A stretch of 46,427 nucleotides of DNA from Streptomyces sp. NRRL B-24085 (GCF_001282115.1 NZ_LJBR01000136.1:1-46427); one strand, 5' to 3'. Shown: positions 33,419-42,437, counted from the stretch's first letter. Translations and numbers: made by a program. The notes: a model not told the origin generated them from the letters alone.

Positions 33419-34370
33419 GGCCCCGCGTCCTCATGTGCCGGACCGGCACGTCCATCCCGAACCAGGCCTCCGCCAGCCCGTTCAGCGTTCCCTCCTCCGG
33501 CGCGCCCAACTCCCGCATGTACCACGGCAGATCGCTGTAGACGTGCAGCAGGGCGTGGGCCATCAGCACGGCGGGGTCGAAGGCGTGGCCGTAGGAGGCG
33601 GTGAGGCGGGACATGAGGCGGGCGTCGCCACGGGTGACGAACACGCCGACGCCCACGAAGTCGTAGGCCGCGTCGCCGATCATGGCGGGCTCGAAGTCGA
33701 AGAGTCCGGTCAGGCGCCACCCGACGGGGTCGACGAGGAAGTGCTGCCGCATCACCTCGGTGTGCAGCAGGGTCCGCCGCGGAGCGCGCGGCAGGGCCAC
33801 CGAGTCCAGAAACCCCGGGATCTGTCGCAGCCACGGCTCCCGCAGGCCGTTCCGGCGCTGCTGCTCGGCCGTCTCCTCGCGGCGGTGGTCCAGGAAGGCA
33901 CCCCAGTCACCGGGTCCGAGGACGTCTTCGAGCGGAGCCGGGTCGAGTGCGTGCAGTGTCGCGAGCACCGTGCCGATCTCGCTGACGAGCCGCTCGCGGT
34001 CGTGCCGCGGGACGTGGCCCCAGACCCGGGCGAGGTTCTCGCCGTGGAGCCGGGACATGAGGACGTACCGCCAGCCGTTCTCGTCCTCACCACAGGCGTG
34101 GACCGCCGGCGTCGGCACCGGGAGCCGGTTGTGGACGTGTGCGAGCACCCGGCCCTCGGCGACACCGTGCCGCGCGGCCGGGCGCGGAAAGAGCTTGAGA
34201 ACGAAATCCTCGCCCACTGTGTACACCGGCTGCGAACCGTCGGGGAGCCGGGTCAGCGGGCTGCCGCGCAGGCCGAGGCGGACGCAGAGGTCCTCCACCC
34301 CGGGCCGTAGGACCGTGTCCTCGCGGACGACCGCGTTCCACTCTTCGTCGGTGTCCACCAGGGGCAGCAT
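33405..34370 (-). CDS. Aminoglycoside phosphotransferase (APH)-fold protein
   Basis: A 321-residue kinase-fold protein. The lysine of the N-lobe is in EDFVLKLFP, the hinge in YVLMSRLHGENL, the catalytic loop reads HTEVMRQHFLVD and the metal-binding loop is GLFDFEPAMIGDAAYDFVGV. In the catalytic loop Glu stands where classic APH enzymes have the Asp of HGDxHxxN, so activity or substrate may differ from drug-modifying enzymes. I cannot name a substrate. The ATG at 34370 has no ribosome site but lies seven bases after a TACGGT box. Confidence 0.82.
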   Translation of the reverse strand: MLPLVDTDEEWNAVVREDTVLRPGVEDLCVRLGLRGSPLTRLPDGSQPVYTVGEDFVLKLFPRPAARHGVAEGRVLAHVHNRLPVPTPAVHACGEDENGWRYVLMSRLHGENLARVWGHVPRHDRERLVSEIGTVLATLHALDPAPLEDVLGPGDWGAFLDHRREETAEQQRRNGLREPWLRQIPGFLDSVALPRAPRRTLLHTEVMRQHFLVDPVGWRLTGLFDFEPAMIGDAAYDFVGVGVFVTRGDARLMSRLTASYGHAFDPAVLMAHALLHVYSDLPWYMRELGAPEEGTLNGLAEAWFGMDVPVRHMRTRGPRDK

Positions 34371-34377
34371 GGTCGGG

Positions 34378-34383
34378 ACCGTA
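34378..34383 (-). promoter_or_regulatory. Leaderless -10 box (TACGGT) of the phosphotransferase gene
   Basis: On the minus strand TACGGT ends seven bases before the ATG at 34370, with no ribosome site between. Confidence 0.5.
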
Positions 34384-34422
34384 GGGCACCCGCGACCCGG
34401 CGGCAACGCGTTTCCGGCACGA

Positions 34423-34458
34423 CGGAAGGGCCGGACACCCGTCTGTCCGGCCCTTCCG
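34423..34458. terminator. Terminator, 15-bp perfect stem
   Basis: Arms 34423-34437 and 34444-34458 pair perfectly around six bases. It lies just after the stop of the small conserved gene (-) and insulates the phosphotransferase promoter. Confidence 0.88.
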
Positions 34459-34469
34459 CACCTACCGGG

Positions 34470-34706
34470 TCAGCCGCCGTTCAGGCGGGCGCGCAGGAGC
34501 TTCTTGCCGAGCTCGGCACCCTTTCGGCTGTCCGCCTGGGCCTTGCGGAACAGGTCGGCGACCTCCGTGTCCTTGGCGCGCTCCGCGTCCTGGATGTAGC
34601 TCTCCAGTCGCAGCGCGTTGCTCAGGCACGCCTCCACATACCAGATCAGGTTGTAGTCCTTGTCCGGCGTGCCGGTCGCGCCGCCGGTCTCCGTGCTGCT
34701 GGTCAT
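34470..34706 (-). CDS. Small conserved actinobacterial protein of unknown function
   Basis: A 78-residue, mainly helical, charged protein with central motif YVEACLSNALRLESYIQDAE and RKAQADSRKGAELGKKLL. I recall similar short proteins in other Streptomyces but no assigned function. There is no signal or membrane helix. ATG 34706 follows an excellent GGAGGAGG. The gene has its own terminator. The 250-base gap before it presumably holds its promoter, but I see no convincing boxes. Confidence 0.8.
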   Translation of the reverse strand: MTSSTETGGATGTPDKDYNLIWYVEACLSNALRLESYIQDAERAKDTEVADLFRKAQADSRKGAELGKKLLRARLNGG

Positions 34707-34956
34707 TCCGGCCTCCTCCAGCGGTAGTCGTTCCGGAGCCGGACGAGTACCCGCCATCCGCAGGTCAGTCCACCCGGGGACGAAAACGCGCCAACGGGTC
34801 GGCCCCTTGGGCCTCCGGGCAGCTCGACGGCGGAGAAACGTCACGGGGGGCGCGACCGGTCCCCCGTTCCGGTCGTTCCCCCCGCGGTGCCTCGAACCTA
34901 CGTGACCTGCGCACCCTTGTGAATCGCGTCGATGCCCGCTGTGCGCGGCACAGGGC

Positions 34957-36540
34957 TCACCCGTGCACAGGTGCGCCCGAATCGCCAGGATGGCCTGGAT
35001 CGTCAGGATGATCAGGATGATCCGGATGGCCCTGGTCGTCGCGGGGCAGGTCGGGGTGGGCGAGTTCGCCCGTCGCGAGATGGGCCAGGACGACCTCGTA
35101 CAGGTCACCGCCGGAGGCGAGCAGCCGGCGTTCGAGGACCGGCTCGGCGCTGCGGACGTGATCGCGCACGGTCTGCGCGTGGACGGCCAGTGTCCGCGCG
35201 GCCCGTTCCGCGTTGCCGCCCGCGGCAATCCAGCTCCGCAGGGTGCGGCGCAGGTCGCGGCCGTCGCCGTCCAGTCGCCCCAGCAGCTCCCGTGCCCAGG
35301 TCTCCAGCGCGGGTCCGGCCAGTAGGTCGTCCAGACGGGCGCGGGGCTGCCGGGTGCCGCCGTTCTCGTCCTGGCCGTCCGCGAGGCTCACCTGCGTGCT
35401 CAGGGCCAGGTGGACGGTCGCGCGCACGGCCAGGTCGGTGAAGTCGGTGCGCAGCAGGGACTCGACGCGTTCCATCCGGGCGCGGACCGTGTTGCGGCTG
35501 ACACCGAGAACCTTGGCCGCGCTCACAGCCGTGAACTCCAGGCCGAGGCGGGTGGTGGCGAGCAGTTCGGCGCGGGTGTGGTGCGGCAGCGTGTCGAGCG
35601 GGCGCAGCAGCCGGGCGGTCCACGCTCGCAGCGCGACGGGGTCCATCAGTCGCTCGGGGCGGTTGCGTTCGGCGTACAGAGCCGCCTTGTCCGGCCGTAC
35701 GCGTGCCACGGCCAGAGCGCTGACCGCCTGTCCGTAGGCGGTGGCGGTCCGGGCGAGGCTCTGCCGGGCGCTGCCGCCGAGCAGGGTGCCGGGGGTGCGG
35801 TCGACCAGTGAGCGCAGGGCCGCGCCTGCCGCGTCCCCGGTGGTCACGATGATCACGTGCCCGTCCATGGCCGGGCAGCGCACCACCAGGGCCCGGTCGC
35901 CGGTCAGGCCGAGGCACTCCTCGGCGAGCCGGTCGCGTTCCGCCGCGTCGCCCTCAAGGACGTAGACGCACGCCGTGTCGGTGTCGAGCAGACCCGGCCA
36001 CAGTCCCGCGGCGACCCGGCGCGCCGAGACGGTGTCCTCGACCATGAGCAACTGGAGTATGGCCAGGCGCAGATCGGACGTGGCCCGCTTCAGGCGCCGC
36101 CCGGCCTCGGTCGTCTCGCGGGCGCGCAGCAGGAGTTCGAGGACCTGGACGGTGTGCGTGAGGATGTCGGAGGTGCGCCGGTCGAAGGGTTCCGGGCGGG
36201 CCACCGCGAGCACTCCCGCTCCGCCGGACGCCGGGTTCGGGTGCTCCACCCTGACCAGCCGCAGGTGACTTCCCCCTTCCTCGGTGGCCGCCGAGGCGAG
36301 GCGTCCGGTGAGGATGCCGGCGACGAGGCTCTCGTCCAGCGGCATCGGGGTTCCGGCGACGAGGGTGCCGCTGTCGTCCTGGAGGACGGCCGTGCCGTGC
36401 ACGGTCTCCGCGAGCCAGGCGACGACCTTGCGGACGTCCCGTCCCGTGGGCCGCAGATGGTCGAGGAGTTCCCGCGCCCATGCCGGGGTCTGGGCGTCCG
36501 CCGCCCGACCGCCACCGCGTCCACCCCCCTGACCTGCCAC
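34957..36540 (-). CDS. PucR-type regulator with two HTH segments and an Asp/His/Pro-rich tail
   Basis: A 527-residue regulator. The N-terminal half looks like a GAF-like sensor (AVLQDDSGTLVAGTPMPLDE), the middle like a degenerate GGDEF-like region of CdaR/PucR proteins (ACVYVLEGDAAERDRLAEEC). A first PucR HTH is at AAKVLGVSRNTVRARMERVE and a second, related HTH follows at ERAARTLAVHAQTVRDHVRS. The last 25 or so residues are repeats of D, H, P and G (HPDHPDHPDDPGHPGD) encoded by a short tandem DNA repeat. GTG 36540 follows AAGGG. The upstream frame stays open through non-coding repeats and was not used. Confidence 0.84.
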   Translation of the reverse strand: MAGQGGGRGGGRAADAQTPAWARELLDHLRPTGRDVRKVVAWLAETVHGTAVLQDDSGTLVAGTPMPLDESLVAGILTGRLASAATEEGGSHLRLVRVEHPNPASGGAGVLAVARPEPFDRRTSDILTHTVQVLELLLRARETTEAGRRLKRATSDLRLAILQLLMVEDTVSARRVAAGLWPGLLDTDTACVYVLEGDAAERDRLAEECLGLTGDRALVVRCPAMDGHVIIVTTGDAAGAALRSLVDRTPGTLLGGSARQSLARTATAYGQAVSALAVARVRPDKAALYAERNRPERLMDPVALRAWTARLLRPLDTLPHHTRAELLATTRLGLEFTAVSAAKVLGVSRNTVRARMERVESLLRTDFTDLAVRATVHLALSTQVSLADGQDENGGTRQPRARLDDLLAGPALETWARELLGRLDGDGRDLRRTLRSWIAAGGNAERAARTLAVHAQTVRDHVRSAEPVLERRLLASGGDLYEVVLAHLATGELAHPDLPRDDQGHPDHPDHPDDPGHPGDSGAPVHG

Positions 36541-36646
36541 GTCACCCTTCTCCTCGCCCTGCGCGTCCCCTGACAACACCGCTCGGGACGTTACCTCACG
36601 AGCAGCGGAGGGGCGCTTGTCGGTTGCGGTCGGGTGACGGAGGGGG

Positions 36647-37229
36647 TGGCTGGGTGGCGTTGCGGGGCTGCACGGACCCACGGGGCGGTCGAGGGCTGGC
36701 GACGGCTGGCCGGCCAGGCCCGCACCGCTGCGGCTCCGGCACCGACTGCGGCTGCGGCTGCGGCTGCGGCTGCGGCTGCGGCTGCGGCTGCGGCGGGATG
36801 GTGCGCGGCCGTGCCGAGGGGTCGCCCGGAGGCGTGCGGCGGGGGGCGTGTCGCTGGACCGCGATCGCGTGCCGCGCGCGTGGCCGATTCGCCGGGCCGC
36901 ACCAGGCTGAGCCCGCGGAGCCGACTCGCCAAGCCGCCATGGGGTCGAGTGTGAGTCGCCGGCTCCTGGCTGGGTGGCGTTGTGGGGCTGCACGGCCCCA
37001 CAGGTCGGTCGAGGGCTGGTGACGGCTGGCCAGGTCCGCAGCGCTGCGGCGGGATGGTGCGCGGCCGTGCTGAGGAGTCGCCCGGAGGCGTGCGGCGGGG
37101 GCCGTGTCGCTGGACCGCGATCGCGTGCCGCGTGTGTCGCCGATGGCCGATTCACCGAGCCGCGACAAGCCGGAGCCCGCGGAGCCGACTCGCCAAGCCG
37201 CCACGGAGTGGCGTGTGAGTCGCCAGCTC
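36647..37229. repeat. Imperfect tandem duplication (320 and 263 bases) in non-coding DNA
   Basis: Copy one covers 36647-36966 and copy two 36967-37229; both start TGGCTGGGTGGCGTTG and end near GTGTGAGTCGCC. They are highly similar (I estimate near 90%) apart from the microsatellite, present only in copy one. A partial third copy can be seen around 37247-37289. The whole gap 36541-37430, about 890 bases between the PucR-like gene and the YciO-like gene, contains no convincing gene; open frames there are arginine- or proline-rich noise. Confidence 0.8.
36746..36793. repeat. Microsatellite (CTGCGG)8
   Basis: Eight perfect hexamer units, 48 bases, inside copy one of the tandem duplication. Copy two has a single unit at the same place (near 37044). 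This suggests expansion by replication slippage. Confidence 0.95.
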
Positions 37230-37418
37230 GCCGTCACGCGGAGCACGCGTGGCCGTTTCTCCGGGCCACGGTCGCGTGGAGCCTGAGCCTCCCCCCGCCG
37301 TCCACGACCTCACCGTGCGGTCACTCGCCGCGGGGACGCATCCCGGGTGGACGCCATGGGGAGCGGCCCCGGCAGTCGACGTCACCCCGGCCTGCGGCAC
37401 TGCCGTGGGCCGACCGCA

Positions 37419-37424
37419 TAAGCT
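37419..37424 (+). promoter_or_regulatory. Leaderless -10 box (TAAGCT) of the YciO-like gene
   Basis: TAAGCT ends six bases before the ATG at 37431 and no ribosome site precedes that codon. Confidence 0.5.
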
Positions 37425-37430
37425 CGACGG

Positions 37431-38051
37431 ATGGCGAAGTACTTCGACGTGCACCCCGACAACCCGCAGCCCCGCACCATCTCCCAGATCGCCGAGAGCA
37501 TCCGCTCGGACGCGCTGATCGCGTATCCGACGGACTCCTGCTACGCGCTCGGGTGCCGGCTGGGCAGCCGTGACGGCATCGACCGGATCCGGACCATCCG
37601 TCATCTGGACGACCGGCACCACTTCACCCTGGTCTGCCAGGACTTCGCGCAACTCGGACAGTTCGTACGGGTCGACAAGGACGTGTTCCGCGCGATCAAG
37701 GCGTCGACGCCCGGCAGTTACACCTTCATCCTCCCGGCGACGAAGGAGGTGCCGCGCATGCTCCAGCACCCGAAGAAGAAGACGGTCGGCGTGCGCATCC
37801 CCGACCACGTCGTGACCCAGGCACTGCTCGCCGAGCTCGGGGAACCGCTGCTGTCGAGCACCCTGCTGCTGCCGGACGAGGAGGAGCCGATGACCCAGGG
37901 CTGGGAGATCAAGGACCGTCTGGACCATGTGCTGGACGGGGTCGTCGACTCCGGCGACTGCGGCACCGAACCGACGACGGTGATCGACTTCTCCGGCGGC
38001 GAGGCGGAGATCGTGCGCTACGGCGCGGGGGACACCAGCCGGTTCGAGTAA
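37431..38051 (+). CDS. YciO/Sua5/YrdC family protein
   Basis: A 206-residue YrdC-fold protein of the YciO subgroup: ALIAYPTDSCYALGCRLGSR, a positively charged cleft (RTIRHLDDRHHFTLVC), STPGSYTFILPATKEVPRML and KKKTVGVRIPDH. The fold binds nucleotide and RNA; TsaC/Sua5 members make threonylcarbamoyl-adenylate for tRNA t6A. YciO paralogues coexist with the true t6A enzyme and their role is less clear. It appears to be a single-gene unit. Confidence 0.9.
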   Translation: MAKYFDVHPDNPQPRTISQIAESIRSDALIAYPTDSCYALGCRLGSRDGIDRIRTIRHLDDRHHFTLVCQDFAQLGQFVRVDKDVFRAIKASTPGSYTFILPATKEVPRMLQHPKKKTVGVRIPDHVVTQALLAELGEPLLSSTLLLPDEEEPMTQGWEIKDRLDHVLDGVVDSGDCGTEPTTVIDFSGGEAEIVRYGAGDTSRFE

Positions 38052-38176
38052 AGCGGCGCCCAAGTGGCAGGGGCCGCGACGGGCAAGTGGATGGTACGTG
38101 CAACCATGTGCCCCGGCCCGGTCCCGCCGGGCCGGCGACCTGCTCGCCGTCGCACGCGCAGAGAGGCACTCCCCCC

Positions 38177-38932
38177 ATGACCTCCGTACAGGGAACCGCC
38201 GTCGACATCCCCACCGAGGACGGTGTCGCCGACGCCTATCTCGCCCACCCGGGCGACGGTGCGCCCCGGCCGGCCGTCCTGCTCTTCCAGGACGCGTTCG
38301 GGCTGCGCCCCCACCTCAGGTCGATGGCCGACCGGCTGGCCGGGGCCGGGTACACGGTCCTCGTACCCAACGTCTTCTACCGGCACGGACGCGCGCCGGT
38401 CGTCGAGCTGCCCGAGTTCATCGACCCCGACGCGCGGCCGGAGATCTTCGACGCGGTCACTCCGCTCGTGCGGTCCCTGACCCCCGAGCTCGCGATGCGG
38501 GACGCCGGGGCGTATCTGCGCTGGCTGGCCGACCGCCCCGAGGCGGCCGACGGTCCCGTAGCCCTCACCGGCTACTGCATGGGCGCACGGCTGTCGCTGC
38601 TGACCGCCGGCACCTATCCGGACCGGGTGGCCGCGGCGGCCGGCTTCCACGGCGGACGCCTGGCGACCGACGCTCCGGACAGCCCGCATCTGGTGGCCGG
38701 GGACATCACCGCCGAGGTGTACTTCGGTCACGCCGACGACGACCCGTCGCTGCCCCCGGAGCAGATCGAGCGGCTTGCCGCCGTGCTCACCGAGGCCGGG
38801 GTCCGCCACCGCTGCGAGGTCTACGACGGCGCCCCGCACGGTTTCACCCAGGCCGACACCGCCTCGTACCACCCCGAGGCCGACGAGCGGCACTGGACGG
38901 CACTGCTGGACCTGCTCAAGCGCACGTTCTAG
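38177..38932 (+). CDS. Dienelactone hydrolase family protein
   Basis: A 251-residue alpha/beta hydrolase. The nucleophile is Cys134 in TGYCMGAR, as in dienelactone hydrolases; Asp189 (GHADDDPS) and His221 (GAPHGFTQAD) complete the triad. The family hydrolyses lactones and related esters in aromatic catabolism and in wider metabolism. AGAGAGG precedes the ATG. Neighbours give no pathway. Confidence 0.92.
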   Translation: MTSVQGTAVDIPTEDGVADAYLAHPGDGAPRPAVLLFQDAFGLRPHLRSMADRLAGAGYTVLVPNVFYRHGRAPVVELPEFIDPDARPEIFDAVTPLVRSLTPELAMRDAGAYLRWLADRPEAADGPVALTGYCMGARLSLLTAGTYPDRVAAAAGFHGGRLATDAPDSPHLVAGDITAEVYFGHADDDPSLPPEQIERLAAVLTEAGVRHRCEVYDGAPHGFTQADTASYHPEADERHWTALLDLLKRTF

Positions 38933-39111
38933 GCGGAGCCCGGTGAGGGTGCTGCGGCTCGACGCGCAAGCGGTGCCGGGGGCGGGACCGAGGCCCCGGG
39001 CAAGCCGTCGAGACCAAGCCCTCCATCACTTTGTGTTACCATCTAACCTTTGCGCGCTCATGACTTCCTGCCGGGCCTTCCTCGGTACGTCCCTCTGCGG
39101 AAGGCTCTTTC

Positions 39112-40509
39112 ATGAACCACCCCCACCAGCCCGACCAGCCCGACCACCCCGGCCACCACGGCCCGGTGTCCCCCGCCTCCTTCGCCGATCTGGCGCTCCC
39201 GGCCGAGGTGCTGCGGACCCTCGCCGAGCACGGGGTGCGCGAGCCGTTCCCGATCCAGGCGGCCACACTGCCCGACGCCCTCGCGGGACGCGACGTCCTG
39301 GGGCGCGGGCGCACCGGGTCGGGCAAGACGCTGGCGTTCGGCCTCCCGCTGCTGGTCCGGACGGCCGGGCGGCGCGCGGAGGCGAAGCAGCCCCTGGCAC
39401 TGGTCCTGGTGCCCACCCGGGAGCTCGCCCAGCAGGTCACCGAGGCGCTGGCACCGTACGCCGAGGCACTCCGGCTACGGATGGCGGCGGTCGTCGGCGG
39501 GATGTCGATCGGCCGGCAGATCGCCGCGCTGCGCGAGGGTGCCGAGGTCGTCGTCGCCACCCCCGGCCGGCTGCACGACCTCGTCGAGCGCAAGGCGTGC
39601 CGTCTGGGCCGGGTGCGGATCACCGTCCTCGACGAGGCCGACCAGATGTGCGACATGGGCTTCCTGCCGCAGGTCACACAGGTGCTCGACCAGGTGGGGC
39701 CCGAGGGCCAGCGGATGCTGTTCTCGGCCACCCTGGACCGTGACGTCGACCACCTGGTCAGCAGCTACCTCCACGACCCCGTCGTCCACTCGGTGGACCC
39801 GTCCGCGGGTGCCGTCACGACGATGGACCACCACGTCCTGGTCGTCCACGGCCCCGACCAGTACGCCGTCACCACGGAGATCGCCGCCCGTGACGGCCGT
39901 GTGCTGCTGTTCCTGGACACCAAGCACGGTGTCGACCAGCTCACCCGGCACCTGCGGGCCGGCGGGGTGCACGCCGCGGCCCTGCACAGCGGCAAGTCCC
40001 AGCCGCAGCGCACCCGCACCCTCGCCCAGTTCAAGGACGGGCAGGTCACCGCCCTGGTCGCCACCAACGTCGCGGCCCGTGGCCTGCACGTCGACGACCT
40101 GGACCTCGTGGTCAACGTGGACCCGCCCACCGACGCCAAGGACTATCTGCACCGCGCGGGCCGCACCGCACGGGCGGGAGAGTCCGGCAGGGTCGTCACC
40201 CTGGTGCTGTCGGGTCAGCGCCGTGAGACGAGCCGTGTGCTGGCCGAGGCCGGCATCGAGCCGACGGTCACCAAGGTGCGCTCGGGCGAGGCGGAACTGA
40301 GCCGGATCACCGGCGCCAGGGCTCCGTCCGGCACCCCGCTCGACGGCGGGCCCGCCGCGTCCCGGCCCAAGAACACCAACGCTCCCTTCCGCGGGCTGGG
40401 CACCAGCAAGGACACCTCCCGCGGCACCGGCGGCAGGTCCCGGAAGGCCGGTGAGGCCCGCAAGCTCGCCGAGGCCCGCCGGGCGGCCCAGGTGCGACGC
40501 GGCGGCTGA
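39112..40509 (+). CDS. DEAD-box RNA helicase
   Basis: A 465-residue helicase. Motifs: Q-motif Phe24 and Gln49, Walker A GRTGSGKT (66-73), PTREL (101-105), DEAD (174-177), SAT (205-207), and the C-lobe motifs LFLDTKHGVDQLT, VATNVAARGLHVDDLDLVVN and HRAGRTARAGESG. The N-terminus is rich in His and Pro (NHPHQPDQPDHPGHHGP) and the C-terminus is basic, probably for RNA binding. GGAAGG lies eight bases before the ATG. The 179-base leader includes an unusually AT-rich patch near 39028-39050, perhaps the promoter. Likely role: ribosome assembly or mRNA turnover, often cold-induced. Confidence 0.94.
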   Translation: MNHPHQPDQPDHPGHHGPVSPASFADLALPAEVLRTLAEHGVREPFPIQAATLPDALAGRDVLGRGRTGSGKTLAFGLPLLVRTAGRRAEAKQPLALVLVPTRELAQQVTEALAPYAEALRLRMAAVVGGMSIGRQIAALREGAEVVVATPGRLHDLVERKACRLGRVRITVLDEADQMCDMGFLPQVTQVLDQVGPEGQRMLFSATLDRDVDHLVSSYLHDPVVHSVDPSAGAVTTMDHHVLVVHGPDQYAVTTEIAARDGRVLLFLDTKHGVDQLTRHLRAGGVHAAALHSGKSQPQRTRTLAQFKDGQVTALVATNVAARGLHVDDLDLVVNVDPPTDAKDYLHRAGRTARAGESGRVVTLVLSGQRRETSRVLAEAGIEPTVTKVRSGEAELSRITGARAPSGTPLDGGPAASRPKNTNAPFRGLGTSKDTSRGTGGRSRKAGEARKLAEARRAAQVRRGG

Positions 40510-40555
40510 GCACCGCTGCCCGGCGTCGACGGGAGCCGTCCGGGCCGCCCGCCGA

Positions 40556-40612
40556 TCCCCGAACCGGCAACCGGCGGACGGACGAAGGGCGACTCCGGTC
40601 CCCGAACCGGCA
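40556..40612. repeat. Pair of 14-base direct repeats (TCCCCGAACCGGCA)
   Basis: Identical copies at 40556-40569 and 40599-40612 in the 177-base gap between the helicase and methyltransferase genes. No function can be assigned. Confidence 0.5.
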
Positions 40613-40686
40613 GGCGGGCAAAGGACGTTGGCGCATAGGTTGTGGCGTGACCGATCGACGCCCCGGCCGAAGGACGGACCCGCCTC

Positions 40687-41502
40687 ATGACCGATCCGGT
40701 GACGACGCCCGAACCCACGGAACACCCGGAGATCGACACCTCGGTGCCGCACTCGGCGCGCATCTGGAACTACTGGCTCGGCGGCAGCGACAACTACCCC
40801 GTCGACAAGGCGGCCGGCGACGCCTACACCGCCGTCTTCCCCGGCATCGTCACGATCGCCCGCGGCAGCCGCGCCTTCCTGCGCCGCGCGATCACGTATC
40901 TGGTCGCCGAGGCGGGCATCCGGCAGTTCCTGGACGTCGGCACCGGCCTTCCTACCGCGCAGAACACCCACGAGGTCGCGCAGCGGCTCGCGCCCGACGC
41001 CCGGATCGTCCACGTCGACAACGACCCGATGGTCCTGGCCCACGCCCGCGCCCTGCTCACCTCCACCCCCGAGGGGGCCACCGCCTACCTCGACGCCGAC
41101 GCGACGGACCCGGACCGGATCCTCGCGGGCGCCGCCCGGACCCTCGACCTGGGCCGGCCGGTCGCGGTCGTCCTCAGCAACCTCCTCGGACACATCGCCG
41201 ACCACAAGCAGGCCCGCTCGATCGTCACCCACCTGATGGGCGCCGTCCCGCCGGGCAGTCACCTCTGCGTCAACGACGGCTCGCTCGGCGTCGACCCGGT
41301 CTTCGAACGGGCCCAGGCCCACTACAACGACAGCGGCGCCGTCCCGTACGTACTGCGCACCGTCGACGAGATCACCCGCTTCTTCGACGGACTGGAACTG
41401 GTCGAACCCGGCGTCGTACCGGTCACGCGATGGCGTCCGGACCCCGGTTCGCCCGTCCCCGAGGTCGTCGCCGAGCACGGTGGACTGGCCCGGAAGCCGT
41501 AG
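40687..41502 (+). CDS. SAM-dependent methyltransferase, DUF574 (PF04672) family
   Basis: A 271-residue protein with the marks of this actinomycete-rich family: VPHSARIWNYWLGGSDNYPV at the N-terminus, SAM motif FLDVGTGLPTAQNTHEVAQ, the acidic residue in VHVDNDPMV and the NLLGHI segment. Streptomyces genomes carry many paralogues; some are linked to developmental and conservon loci, but substrates are mostly unknown. It stands alone between the helicase and the converging XRE regulator. Confidence 0.92.
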   Translation: MTDPVTTPEPTEHPEIDTSVPHSARIWNYWLGGSDNYPVDKAAGDAYTAVFPGIVTIARGSRAFLRRAITYLVAEAGIRQFLDVGTGLPTAQNTHEVAQRLAPDARIVHVDNDPMVLAHARALLTSTPEGATAYLDADATDPDRILAGAARTLDLGRPVAVVLSNLLGHIADHKQARSIVTHLMGAVPPGSHLCVNDGSLGVDPVFERAQAHYNDSGAVPYVLRTVDEITRFFDGLELVEPGVVPVTRWRPDPGSPVPEVVAEHGGLARKP

Positions 41503-41573
41503 CGGCGAGCGGCGGTGCCCGGAGCACGCGGCCCGACGCGGAAGGTACCGCGGTCGTGCGCGCACCGCGCTGC

Positions 41574-42437
41574 CTACCGCAGCGTGTTCTCGTCGTCCGT
41601 GGACATGTCCTGGGTGCCGATGACCGAGAGCAGATCCAGTTGGGCGGCGGCCTCGGTGCCGGGCGGGGCGCTGAACCAGAGCAGGCGCTGGCGTCCGTCC
41701 TCGCTGAACAGGGTGTGGCAGTCGACCGCGACGACTCCCAGCGCGGGGTGGACGATCCGCTTGTGGTCGACGCGCCGCAGCGCCACGTCGTGGGTGTCCC
41801 ACAGGGCGCTGAACTCCGGGCTGCGCCGCCGCAGGTCGGCCACCATCGCGGTGACTTCCGTGTCGCGGCCGCGCCGGGCGGCGACGGCCCGGAGGTCGGC
41901 GACGAAGGCCCTGGAGTGCTGGGGATGGTCCTCGGCGGGATAGACGCTGCGGGAGGCGGGGTCGGTGAACCACCGGTGGACGAAGCTCCCGGGCATGCCG
42001 CGGCGGACGGGGGTGCGGCCGATCAGCGCGGCGCCCAGTTCGTTCTGTACGAGGGTCTCGTGCAGGTCGGTGATGATCTGCGCCGGTGTCGTGGTGAGCC
42101 GGTCCAGCAGACCGAGCAGCGCCGGCTGGGCATGGGCGTTCGGTCCCCGGGCCACCGTGGGCACGGGCCGGTCGGCGAGGTGGAACAGGTGGTCGCGCTC
42201 GTCGCCGCCCAGACGCAGCGCCCGGGCGAGCGCGGCCAGCACCTGCGCGGAGGGCTGGACGTCCCCTCCGCGTTCGAGTTCGGTGTAGTAGTCCGCCGAC
42301 AGACCGGCCAGTTGTGCGACCTCCTCGCGCCGCAGGCCAGGGACCCGGCGCCGCGGCCCGGTGGGCAGCCCGACGTCGGAGGGCCGTACGCGATCGCGCC
42401 GGGACCTCAGGAACGCGGCGAGCTCGGCAAGGTTCAT
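41574..42437 (-). CDS. XRE-family regulator with MmyB-like ligand domain
   Basis: A 287-residue regulator. The HTH is at about 10-80 (VPGLRREEVAQLAGLSADYY, then TELERGGDVQPSAQVLAALA), followed by an MmyB-like PAS domain (about 110-275; WFTDPASRSVYP, RRSPEFSALWDTHDV, LWFSAPPGTEAAAQLDLLSV) thought to bind fatty-acid-like ligands. Such regulators commonly diverge from an oxidoreductase or tautomerase that they control, here the tautomerase gene 144 bases away. The ATG at 42437 has only a weak GGCGGG site. Confidence 0.92.
   Translation of the reverse strand: MNLAELAAFLRSRRDRVRPSDVGLPTGPRRRVPGLRREEVAQLAGLSADYYTELERGGDVQPSAQVLAALARALRLGGDERDHLFHLADRPVPTVARGPNAHAQPALLGLLDRLTTTPAQIITDLHETLVQNELGAALIGRTPVRRGMPGSFVHRWFTDPASRSVYPAEDHPQHSRAFVADLRAVAARRGRDTEVTAMVADLRRRSPEFSALWDTHDVALRRVDHKRIVHPALGVVAVDCHTLFSEDGRQRLLWFSAPPGTEAAAQLDLLSVIGTQDMSTDDENTLR

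Noticed and set aside
36634..36954. Poly-alanine open frame over the CTGCGG tract
   Set aside because: A hexamer repeat opens all frames; there is no ribosome site and no conservation between the two repeat copies.
36541..37155. N-terminal extension of the second PucR-like regulator through the repeats
   Set aside because: The sequence is Arg/Pro/Gln-rich and follows the DNA repeats; GTG 36540 has a ribosome site and starts a normal protein.
39060..39111. Possible upstream leader frame before the DEAD helicase (ATG at 39060)
   Set aside because: The frame does not stop before the helicase but runs on out of frame for several hundred bases; it has no ribosome site.
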